Assembly (NCBI GenBank): GCA_021307315.1
Contig: JAJSPD010000247.1
Location: forward strand, 1-13,823
Reading direction: 5' to 3'
DNA from: Bisporella sp. PMI_857
Lineage: Eukaryota; Ascomycota; Leotiomycetes; Helotiales; Helotiaceae
Length of the DNA stretch: 13,823 nt
Position numbers and translations under genes: made by a program. Shown one piece after another: positions 1 to 8,921 of the stretch (position 1 is its first letter; each line of letters begins with the position of its first letter). The notes beneath the pieces are model-generated. The model worked only from the letters and a program-made list of their open reading frames with translations. It did not search any database and was not told where the DNA came from.

Positions 1-999
1 TGGCCCGCGCCATGGCTTTGGATGAGAGAGAGGGAGCAAACAAACAAACAAGCAGCTGGGCAGCAGTTCGCGGCGAATATCTCCCCACCAGCGATCATAG
101 GCGGGACATCTCCGGTTCCTGTGAGATATCTCATCAGAGGCGCTATACTGCAAGTGGCAATCGCAGCAAAGAGGCGATCGCAATGGGTGCAGAGTGGGTG
201 ATGCTCGCCGGACCCTCCCCTGGCTGATGCATTCGATCTACGGCGCATGTTGCTTCTTCAGTATCCTGGCCATCTAGATGGAACAGAGATGTCGGATCTA
301 GAAAGCGTGCGGAGAGGGCGTGTCCTTGGCCCCCCCCTCTGACCTGACGGAGGGATTTTCACCCGTCCAATCTGGTCGGATCGAGTATAAGATACCGGGG
401 CGGCCGTTTTCATCGTACGACGCCCAATCCAATGCAATAGCGCCCCCTAGGAAAGAAGCTCTTACGGCACTGAATATTGCTTTCTACACCTATCGCATTA
501 TTCTCGCATATCGTTACAATTCATTCTTTGGCAGTCACTGCAGGGCATATATTGTTGATGTTTTTTTCGGAAGTGAGTTCGGCAACGAGTTCCGGTAGCA
601 GGCCATACAATGCTTGGCCTCTGCATGTGGTATATCCGAAGCCTCGCATATAGCGTCTTGTTGTTTCTAGTTCATATGCACACATCTGCTGAAGAGCCCT
701 TGTTCAAATAATAATAATAATAATAAGAGTAATAATAGTAATAGTAATAGTAATAAATATTCGAATTCATTGCTATTTAATGTGCATGGCTTGAAGATAG
801 AGCTAAAAGCAGCCATGTATAATATATATCTCTTCTGCGTCCCTGCGGATTCCCTGCGCCTGTGGATATGTTGTGCATCGCAAATTGTAAACAACCCATG
901 TAACATGCAGTCTCGAGAAGAAAAATAACAATAATGATATAGTAATGCAAGTCTAAAAATAGAAAAACGTATAGTGTGCTTTGAAAAAAAAAGTCAGGT
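1..999. other. Left flank without a supported gene
   Basis: The first 450 bases are fairly GC-rich and include CCAAT-type motifs near 367 and 423-432, a TATA-like stretch near 385, and small palindromes such as GAGATATCTC (near 122) and GCGATCGC (near 175). They could be promoter sequence for a gene outside the window, but I cannot tell on which strand. The two short open frames here (12-227 and 320-598, plus strand) show no domain, signal peptide or splice context that I recognise. The last 100 bases would be the 3' flank of the minus-strand regulator ending at 1000. Confidence 0.5.
706..757. repeat. Imperfect ATA/GTA trinucleotide microsatellite
   Basis: A run of AAT/ATA units (about 707-726) passes into AGTAAT-type units (727-755). 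It lies in the 3' flank of the minus-strand regulator. An open frame reading through it on the minus strand is only a leucine run and is not a gene. Confidence 0.9.
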
Positions 1000-3723
1000 T
1001 TACCTCCCCTTGATTTGCTGCGCGATTCGTGTGAGCTCTAGCACGTCTGCGAGCGGCACTTCGTTCTCTAGATTTAGTCTTCCGAAGATTCCGCAACCCA
1101 TACTCAAATATGATATGCTCTTTTCTGCACCGTTGCTGCTTGCCACGTCGAGATATGTCATGCAAATGGACGCCGAGATCAACTCGAGAAATTTGCTATA
1201 GGTTTGGTTTGTTAGTCACGTGGTTTTTATGCGCCATTTAAAGGTCATCTTGGATCTTACCTGTCGAGGATATCTAAAGATGAGACTTGGTTTGCCGTAG
1301 CCAAGACCACTTGGGCCGAGTTGACACATAATTCCATGCCTCTCCTGCGGTAATCATCCGACACCCTACCGGTGGACTGGATACCTGTCCAAGGGAAGTA
1401 AATTATGAAGATGGCCTCATGATACTGTCGGAACATGGACAACGCGATGTGGCGGATTTGGTGGTTGTCCAAGATTCTTTGCATGTCAGGCTTATGAATC
1501 CCTCTCAGCGGGGCTGGCAAACGACTTCGCCAGTCCTCCAGGAGGTTGTAAGCCGCTCCCAACATCTGCTCTCGCTCAATGAATGATTGGCGGAGAGCAC
1601 TTTGGCTGTAGAGCATTTTGGCGGCTGAGCTGATAACGAAGGCATATAAGCACTGAAGTGGGAACCAATCTGTCTCGTTGCTCCCTTGCGGTGGAGCGTG
1701 GTCAATCCAGTCGGGATCAAGTGACTGCTTTCTATAGTTAGTAACGATAACTCGTCCTGCGAGGCAGCCCGCTCTTACCGGTGAGATTCCACGCCGGATA
1801 GAGTAGGGGACTTCAATAGAGTAGAGGTACCATTGGCATCTCCTGGCAAGATCTCGATCTTCGATACTAGCATAATCGTTGTGTATTAAGTCGCTATTCT
1901 CCAGTTTTAGTGTCCGGGTATAATTTACCGCGCCTGTCAATAGTTCACAGTAGATGTTACTATCCAACTGCTCGGAAACCGTTATCTGTAATACCACTTA
2001 GAAAGATGTGTATGGGTTGGAAGGGAGGGCAAATGACCATTGCTAAGATTGTCTAGCCAGTTAGCATGGAAGCATTGGACAGAGCGGTGGATCTGACTTA
2101 CCTGAAGTTTTAGGAGTGTATTGGGGGAATCTAGGACATTTGCACGTGAATTTAATGCCATTAAAGAATAGTAATCGGCTTTTCTTTTCTCCTCTGGAGA
2201 CACAAAGCGCTGAGAATTTTTTAAGAAAGCATGATATCCAAATGCCACGACTGAATCGATTAGCGATATAAGCACCGAGTTCCCTAGTGATCGGCCCTTG
2301 GCTTCTTTTATATACTTGTCGAAACATGTCCTCGTGAGGAAATTTGAAATGCTGCCCCTATTAGCATAAAGCCCACCCAAAAAATATAGGAATGCAAAAT
2401 TACCCTAGAGGTTGATCGAAGCAGGCTTCTCAAGTTAGCGGAGGTCAACTAATTGGTTCGGGACATACCAGCTCTACACTTGTCCATAAGTGTTTCATTG
2501 TTCCAGTACCAGGCCGTGTAGCCATTGTGGCAACCGTCGCCGTTGAAATTCGCCGACGATAGATGACTCTGTACGTGGGATATACTTTCGAATATACGAT
2601 ATATATCTTCTTGTTTTGAGCTACGCATACCTTCGTGCCGTCGATCCTGTGACGAGAATATCGCCTTTAACGAGAAGTTTACGCTAGGTATAGGATCTGA
2701 ATACAGATCTAGTCAACAAATTGTCTTATTGCATTAAAAACAGTTTCTTACCTAAGAAGCTTCTCGCCGTGGCCTTGTTGCTTATGTTAGTACATATGAC
2801 AAAGTCACCGGGTCGACTGGGACTTTAGCGGGCGCTCGCACCTTATTATTTAAGCTCAATAGCCTAATCATCTCACCAGAAGATTCCGAGGAGTCAGAAG
2901 TGAGAGACGATCTGTTGAAGAACATCGAAGGGTCGGTTTCCGTCAGTGCAGTCGAAGTTATGCCTGATACGTCGGTCTGTTCGGTTGCGAATGGGATGTC
3001 AAAATCGAATTGGAAGTTGGTGTCGGTTGTAGAAAGTGGCCATGCGAATGCGCTCAAATCGGGAATGGTCCCCATATCTGTCGTCGGCAACAAGCCGCTC
3101 ATTCCATCTTGACTTATGTCTCCATTCCAAGTGGTATCATTGGTGAAATCATCAACCAGATTTCTTACGGAGTTTTGGTCATTTGAAATTGATTCTCCAT
3201 GTAAGCTGTTATGACTAGTGCTCGTCAAGCTATTACTAGCACTCCCAGATGTCGTTAATGTCGGACTTCGTGACATCTGAGCACTACCAGGCGCTTCGGC
3301 GAGTAAACTCGCTATTCTATTGCCTGTTTCATCAAGCTGCGGCCTACATTTTGAACCTTTCTCGGACCGTGTTGCTGACCCTACAGATTTCTTGGAAGAC
3401 CGATGGTTCTTCGAGAGATTGTATTGGCATTCTTCATTATGCCTCTATTATATTCTGTTAGACAAATGAAGCCTGCCCAGGAGAATTATACTCACGCGAC
3501 AGTTGGCACACGGTGTCCCGCCATCGCCTTTATATCCCTCATTATCAGTCATTGCGGTTCGTCTCAGAAGGTGAAGATACTCACAGCGGATTTTCTTCAT
3601 CTTGCACATCCTACATGCTCCCCTACGACGGGGCATCCACCTCCTATTGATAATTAAAGTCGGTGAGGAGGGAGAATTTGCACGTGTACTAGGTGCTGTT
3701 TGTCTTGGCGAGGTAGCCGGCAT
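1000..3723 (-). CDS. Zn2Cys6 fungal transcription factor, 10 exons, 718 aa
   Basis: A predicted nuclear DNA-binding regulator. Exons read from splice signals and phase: 3723-3585, 3527-3496, 3444-2842, 2780-2752, 2683-2469, 2425-2404, 2351-2102, 1985-1779, 1724-1261, 1195-1000. The lengths sum to 719 codons with stop. The zinc cluster has Cys37, 40, 47, 53, 56 and 63 (C-x2-C-x6-C-x5-C-x2-C-x6-C) after a basic stretch, and is interrupted by introns 1 and 2. Residues 64-255 are Ser/Thr/Asp-rich. The middle-homology region (fungal_trans type) shows GNSVLISLIDSVVAFGYHAF near 370-390, then RRCQWYLYSIEVPYSIRRG near 480-497 and DPDWID just after intron 8. The C-terminus carries SYLSMGCGIFGRL. The identity is secure. 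Least certain are exon 4, the donor of the 43-nt intron 5 (a donor 9 nt upstream is also in frame) and the 116-nt intron 7. The ATG at 3723 is the first that includes the basic N-terminus. Targets are unknown. It is divergent from the second regulator. Confidence 0.85.
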
Positions 3724-3798
3724 AGTTCTCTCACTTGTTTTCCCTAAGTATATCTGGGTGGCAGCGTCTCCTTCAAGTCGAACTAAAGGCTTGGATAT

Positions 3799-3818
3799 AT
3801 TTTATTTTATTTTATTTT
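3799..3818. repeat. (ATTTT)4 pentanucleotide repeat
   Basis: Four perfect ATTTT units lie 76 nt upstream of the ATG of the minus-strand regulator. Read on that gene's strand this is an AAAAT run next to ATATAT, which may serve as an AT-rich core-promoter element. It is a different pentamer from the large GAATA array at 11788. Confidence 0.85.
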
Positions 3819-4215
3819 GAGATTTCTAGCGAGCAAGCCATATATGTATGGAAATTTTTATATACTTTCGTTATCCTTATTAAAAGGCTCCTCAACAACC
3901 CTGGTCAGATTTTAGCGGGGAAGGCCGAATAGACCAGAATTACGACACGGTTTTCTCTAGCTGCTATAACGGGCCATCCAAACCAGTCAAGTTAAATTAC
4001 GTAGCTGTGCGCATCTTCAAAAAGAGAGCCACTGATCCCGTCTTGCTCTACCTGATGGGGGAGGCAAGGCGGCACATGTGCAGTGCAGCCGTACAGTAGC
4101 GGCAGGACGGCAGGGGGGACCCTAAATGGAGGTTAAAGAGTGGGACATGTGGGTCAGGGTAATGGCGATGGATTGTATACTGGTGTGTCTGGAGTGCAGT
4201 AAGAAGATCTAGTGA

Positions 4216-4281
4216 GACTCTTTGCACGGAGCAGAAAGTGATCTGTGTGTCGGGTCAGCAGTGTTTTTACTGTAAAGAGTC
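4216..4281. repeat. Imperfect 11-bp inverted repeat
   Basis: GACTCTTTGCA at 4216-4226 is matched in reverse by TGTAAAGAGTC at 4271-4281 with one non-Watson-Crick position (G against T), separated by 44 nt. It could be an operator-like site or the trace of a small inverted-repeat element. No target-site duplication is obvious and no function can be assigned. Confidence 0.35.
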
Positions 4282-5040
4282 CGCGGAGGCGCGTTCCGCC
4301 CTGGCTTATAGTACTCTAATATAGCACTACCCCCTGAATAAAGATTGAACTGGGCAAATAGAGAAAACCCATTTTCTGAGTGGCCAGAATCCCTTTTGCG
4401 CCTAGTCGTCTAGGTTAAATTCTAGTCCATTATGCGCTCTGCTGTCTATGTAGAAGGGCTTGGAAGCCTGTCAACTAAGAAATGAGAACTTTTTCGCTGC
4501 CTGAACCCCCATAGTCTTACGACCCACACGCCCCGCCGTATAGAATTCATCCCCGTAGCTATTCTCAAAACAAACATGCTAGGGTTTATATTTTTTAGGA
4601 GGCGGGGGGATGCTGGACCGATTCTTATCTGCCAAGGACAGTGTGGTGCAATAGGCTCGAACAGACCCTAATAATGATTGCAATTTCATTGGCGCAAAAT
4701 AATAAAAAATGCTACTGCAAAACTGTGCTACGCCCGTAACTGGCTCGGTTAATTTACAGGGAGGTTCTATTCAAGCTTTGTGCATCCCACGGTTCAACTC
4801 TGCTTGGCCGCCTTGATTCCAAAGTGCGTCGGCTATTAATGCCAAAATAGGGAGGTCTGTTGAATTTATCTAGATACCAGATAGCTTCGATTGATTTGTA
4901 GATTTTTAACGTATTAGGCCGACCAAGTGTAACAAGAGCAGGGTATTGGGGCACCCTAGAGTGCGCTGGGTTCGGTTCACTCTGTTGACCGCCAGACCGC
5001 CTTCTATTTTACGAGGTGCAGCCGGTAAAGTATTTGTAAT

Positions 5041-5240
5041 AAGACTCTATGGGATGATATGAAAGATTATATTCAATAGCACTACCCTAAAATCCACAGC
5101 TCTTATAAAAAGTTGAGAGAAGCTATTCAAGAAGCTTGGGATTCTATTACTCATGATAGAATTAGAGACCTTGTACATAGCATGAGAGAGAGATGTCTAG
5201 CTGTGATTCGAGCCCATGGCTGGCATACAAAATATTAAGG
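5041..5240 (+). pseudogene. C-terminal remnant of a Tc1/mariner-type (DDE) transposase
   Basis: The plus-strand frame gives TLWDDMKDYIQ, a stop (TAG at 5077-5079), then HYPKIHSSYKKLREAIQEAW, a helix-rich stretch with RIRDLVHSMRERC near 5155-5195, and the ending AVIRAHGWHTKY followed by TAA (5238-5240). The LW..MK start, the LREAIQEAWDSI helix, the M..RC.AVI motif and a short G-W-x-T-K-Y tail are typical of the C-terminal end of fungal Tc1-like transposases, just after the catalytic NPIE/LW segment. The similarity breaks off near 5040, so the catalytic part and the left terminal repeat are gone. I could not identify terminal inverted repeats. The fragment ends 189 nt before the start codon of the C2HC/Zn2Cys6 regulator. 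Confidence 0.75.
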
Positions 5241-5325
5241 ATTAATAGTAAAGCGGCACTGCCAAGCATTACCCCTGCATTTTGGAAGATACACCCCGAG
5301 TACGAAGTATAAGCTGAGCGCTGTG

Positions 5326-5354
5326 CCGCAACCGTAACCGGAACCGCCACCAAT
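5326..5354 (+). promoter_or_regulatory. CCG hexamer ladder and CCAAT box upstream of the second regulator
   Basis: CCG triplets begin at 5326, 5332, 5338 and 5344, an exact 6-nt period (CCGNAA units), followed by CCAAT at 5350-5354. They lie 76-104 nt before the ATG at 5430. CCG/CGG triplets are half-sites for Zn2Cys6 proteins and CCAAT is bound by the HAP/CBC complex. Autoregulation is possible but is inference. The element may also be transcribed leader. Confidence 0.4.
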
Positions 5355-5429
5355 CGATCAAAACCGTCAACCTCACCACACATCACCAACAACACACTGT
5401 CAGTTTGTCCTATGTGAACACAGTCAACC

Positions 5430-7300
5430 ATGGACGTGGACGTGATCAGTCTCCCGGTGCTGGACAACCACCCCACCAGCATTGAACCTGACCTGGCATG
5501 CGAATTGTGTTTTAAATCCTACCAGCGACGTGTGTTTAACCCTCCCTCAGTCTCTCATTTCGTCGTTTTCACTCTCCACCCACTTGATTGCTGACTCAGT
5601 TTGCTAATAATTCTTGCCCAGGCGATCTACTTATGCGCCATCGCAGGCGTTGCCAAGGCCCTAGAAAGTTGACGAACCGCCGCAAGGCATGCGATGCTTG
5701 TGTTCAAGCAAAAGTCAAGTGTTGCTACACTCAACCCACCTGCACACGTTGTGCCAAGCGAGGCGCACAATGCATATATACCACATCTTCAACAACAGCG
5801 ACTCCCCAAAATCATGCAGAACAACGAAACAAAACCGCAGATACCCCCCATTCAAGTCTCCAATCCTCTGCAATGGAGACCTCTTCGTCCTCGGGGATGG
5901 AGACCTTTGTCACTTCGAAACAGCCATTTGAGTTGGATCTTCCTGCTTGGGATTTCTCAGCCTCTTCATACTCTCTCGAAAGCTTCGACATGACTATGGC
6001 AGAATTGGCAAACCCTTCACCAGTCAAGGGTTCTAGCTTTAATGCTCTACAGTCGACTATGATCCACGAAAGCCCGGATTTTCCTCCACCTGGGCAGACG
6101 CTGTCTCTTTCACCAGCATCCAGAGGTATTCCGGCGCTACCACCACTTGCGCCGCCTTCCAGTGACAGCTCGAGCTCCGCCGCAACCCCTCCATCACCTT
6201 CAACCCCTCCTCCGCCTTCAACTTCGCTCACACTCGTCCGCGCACTTAGCAAATATCCCGCTTTGTTGATGAAGGGATCCTTTTTTTCCCCATTTCTTCA
6301 TCTGTCACTCTATTCGCTTTATAGCAACGTTGTTCCAGATATGACGTTCTTGCCCCAGACCTCGATGGCGATCTGCTGTAGCAGCGGTATAAATATGTCA
6401 GACAGTAATCGATTTTTCAGGCGAGCGATGGATGCTGCACGCCAGAGATTGATTGGAGGGTTTGTAAGTGCAATTAAAACCTTGTTAAATGCAGACTAGA
6501 TACTGATATACCAATTAGTCGTCTCTTGAGTGTATGCAAAAATGGGATGCATTGCATGCTATGCTAATCTACGAGATCGTGGAGCTCAGAGAAAGCATTA
6601 GTGATGAATCCGAAGAATGGATGCATAACCCGCGAGTTAAAGGGCTGGGATCGCCTTTTCTCCTGAAGGTATTGCTCTCTTTTTACCCCCCAATCTTTTC
6701 CTCACCTTCTTCCACTCCCATTTCCTTCTGACTCTCATTCGACTTTCTTACAGAGCTGCTGAACTTACCTCTACTTTACAGATGACAGAAATCTACTGCC
6801 GATCATATCCTGAGATTCGCAATCCCGATTATAATGTTTTCTCAGACCCTCATTCAAGCCCTTGTTCAGCAGCTACAACATCATGGGCTCGGTGGAGAAT
6901 AACTGAGACGGCAAGAAGAACAGTCTTCTTTGCTAATATACTCAATTTCTACAGCAACCGTAATCACAATACAGGAAAACAGTTAGCGTACTATGAACCG
7001 CTCAATGACGATCTTATCCTTAATATGCCATTACCCTGCAGCCAAGCCGCATGGGCAGCGCGTACCAAGGAAGATTGGAAGTTTGCAATGATGAAACATC
7101 CAACTTCGGCAAGCCATCTTTTGTCGAGCTTCAATAACCCTGGATGTGAAGCAATATCTTCGGAAATGTTTTTGAAGAACATTCTGTCACAGTTTTCCAA
7201 AGAGTATCTTCAGATCGAGATCGGTACGAGTGTTGGCTTTGGCAATTCCGACGAACTGAGACGCCTTATTATTCTTTGCGCTACCGAGCAGTTTGCTTAA
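5430..7300 (+). CDS. C2HC finger plus Zn2Cys6 transcription factor, 4 exons, 536 aa
   Basis: Exons 5430-5529, 5622-6463, 6519-6668 and 6782-7300 join in phase to 537 codons with stop. The ATG has a strong context (CAACCATGG). A C2H2-like finger uses Cys24, Cys27, His40 and Cys44 (C-x2-C-x12-H-x3-C, with the QRRDLLMRHRRRC core). It is followed directly by a Zn2Cys6 cluster at Cys57, 60, 67, 74, 77 and 84. Intron 1 (92 nt) splits the finger between Arg33 and Asp35, and only its CCCAG acceptor at 5621 restores the 12-residue spacing. Residues 203-235 are a Ser/Pro-rich linker. From about 236 a regulatory domain begins (LTLVRALSKYPALLM), with SWARWRITETARR in exon 4, a motif common in this family near WxEW-type regions. 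Fungal proteins with this finger pair are predicted nuclear regulators, some of them in accessory or metabolite loci. The target is unknown. The 113-nt intron 3 acceptor is chosen because the nearer AG gives stops. Confidence 0.87.
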
Positions 7301-8921
7301 TTCCCATAGCTGAAATATCACGGAATAATTATTCTATGATCGCTAGCCTTTACTCGATGATTTTTGCACTTGGCTTCCACCAATTTTGCAAAGTGGCACA
7401 TATCGAACCAAACATAAACCCGAATAACCTCTTAGTGAAGCGAATATATGGAACCTTTAAAATAAACTTTTCCACAATGTCAAAAACTTTAATGGATTTA
7501 GGCTATTATCTTGAGCCACTTATCTCCCGTGTCTACAAAAGAAGAATTAGCTACCAGGGGGAGATTTCTGGAAGTAGACTTTGCCTGGTTCCCGAGAAAC
7601 GGCCTATGGGGAAAAGAGAATGTATACTTTGTATAGTACGAACTCTAGGACAAGACTATTCTGTAGGGTACAGACAACGAGAAGAACAGAGTTAAGAAGG
7701 CCCAAAAAGAAAGGCAACAATTGAGATATTTTATATTAGCTCAGCCCACGATTATATTTTTAGGACCACCGAACTCGATGCTCTAGCCATCAGTAATATA
7801 AAGGGCTGTTGAGTAGTCAAAAGAGCTGTGAGACCGGTGTGCTGGCTTGGGAGCGGCAGATACGAACACCGAGGACAACTGTAACCTTTAATGACAACAT
7901 GAAGTGGGACTATCCGTTCCTACTAATTGCGGTGGTTCTGTGTGGTGTATAAGGCTGAATGTATTGGATAATACTTATCGTATATACATCTATTAAAGTC
8001 AAACGAGTTGACGAAGGCTAAGTGCGTGGTTTACAAAACTTTGAATGGCTCCCGTAAGGCGCCTTTAACGGTCCGTATATTTTAGGCACAGCATTCAAGA
8101 TTAGAGATTGAGCCAATATATCTAGCAATTTACATACTTCTCCCATAATATTCAATCATATGTCTATATAATTTCTCGATGTCAAGTCAGTCATTGACAT
8201 AGTCTTAAGTGCCATAATATGGGGCGGCTATATTCTATTCAGCTGTATCAAGTCTTGTGCAGTAGGAAAGCGTGTGAATGAAGCTGAGCAATTAGCAGGA
8301 GAAGCCAATGTAAATCATCGTGATGTGCTCGTTAAACTTGGGATGTGAGGCAGAATATAAATGGAAATAAATGCATGATAATAGAGGAGCAAATTTCTCG
8401 AGGAACCGAAACATTGAGACCATACGAAGATATGAGATTCGGGATGTGGGATAACATGATCATGAAGAGCACATCCACCTATATTATAGGAGATCCGAAG
8501 AAAGAAATATGCCCGTATTATTGATCGTCATACATCGCTATACGAGAGACAGCGTGATATACTGTAGCTTTGTAGCAAACCCTCGTCAAATACATAGAGT
8601 GATTATTCGACAATAAAGAGTACACCTTCATTCAGAGATATTGGCTTATCAGTATAAGAAACGGTTACCACGGTTGGAGAACGAGGAAATCCTTTAAGCG
8701 TATGATGGCTGAGGATATCCCATTCTTCAAGGCATGCTCTTAAGAATGTTTTATGTTGGGGAAGAACCTTTTAAAGTACATCTGAGCCCAATAATTTAGA
8801 TCATACTTAATGAGTCGTAGCGACTAACATCAAGTTCTTTACATAAATTAAGACATGGGCCACTATGTGAAAATCTTGACCTAGTAGGGATGTGGAAAAA
8901 TGATTTCATTACTACTTTGAC
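7301..8921. other. Convergent intergenic region without a supported gene
   Basis: This 1.6 kb lies between the stop codons of the C2HC/Zn2Cys6 regulator and the esterase, so it holds both 3' ends. It is AT-rich and has stops in all frames at short intervals. Three weak items were seen: a plus frame at 7276-7695 starting inside the regulator's last exon, a 17-codon signal-peptide-like frame at 7899-7952, and a minus-strand run of about 50 codons around 8602-8770. None has a recognisable domain. No terminator-like structure can be defended. Confidence 0.55.

Larger units (their letters stand above)
3724..5429. promoter_or_regulatory. Divergent intergenic region between the two regulators
   Basis: This 1.7 kb stretch separates the starts of two head-to-head transcription-factor genes, so it must hold both promoters. 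Visible elements are the ATTTT repeat and nearby ATATAT (3796-3818), a CACATGTG palindrome at 4074-4081, scattered CGG triplets at 4070, 4100 and 4108, the inverted repeat 4216-4281, the Tc1-type remnant 5041-5240, and a CCG/CCAAT cluster at 5326-5354. I see no intact gene. The minus-strand frame 4754-4954 is not recognisable as a protein family. Confidence 0.6.

Noticed and set aside
12..227. 71-codon plus-strand frame with good start context at the left edge
   Set aside because: No domain, no signal peptide, no splice continuation that I could follow. Its composition looks like GC-rich flank, not a conserved protein.
320..598. 92-codon plus-strand frame
   Set aside because: It begins at a GTG instead of an ATG, shows no family features, and runs over CCAAT and TATA-like motifs that look regulatory.
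4754..4954. 66-codon minus-strand frame in the divergent promoter region
   Set aside because: No motif recognised; length is compatible with chance. I could not tie it to the nearby transposase remnant.
5202..5215. GATTCGAGCCC resembling a tRNA B box
   Set aside because: No matching A box or cloverleaf could be drawn around it, and it lies inside the Tc1-type transposase reading.
5162..5482. 106-codon minus-strand frame opposite the start of the second regulator
   Set aside because: It overlaps the antisense of both the Tc1-type remnant and the first exon of the regulator, which are the better-supported readings.
5812..6252. 146-codon minus-strand frame inside the second regulator
   Set aside because: It is the antisense shadow of the Ser/Pro-rich linker; Gly/Glu runs mirror the Pro/Ser codons.
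7276..7695. 139-codon plus-strand frame after the second regulator
   Set aside because: It starts at a non-ATG codon inside the last exon in another frame. It has no recognisable domain and the regulator already ends with a family-like sequence at 7300.
8602..8770. Minus-strand open run of about 50 codons in the convergent region
   Set aside because: Stops on both sides, no ATG at its head, and no family similarity that I can name. A run of this length is expected by chance at this scale.
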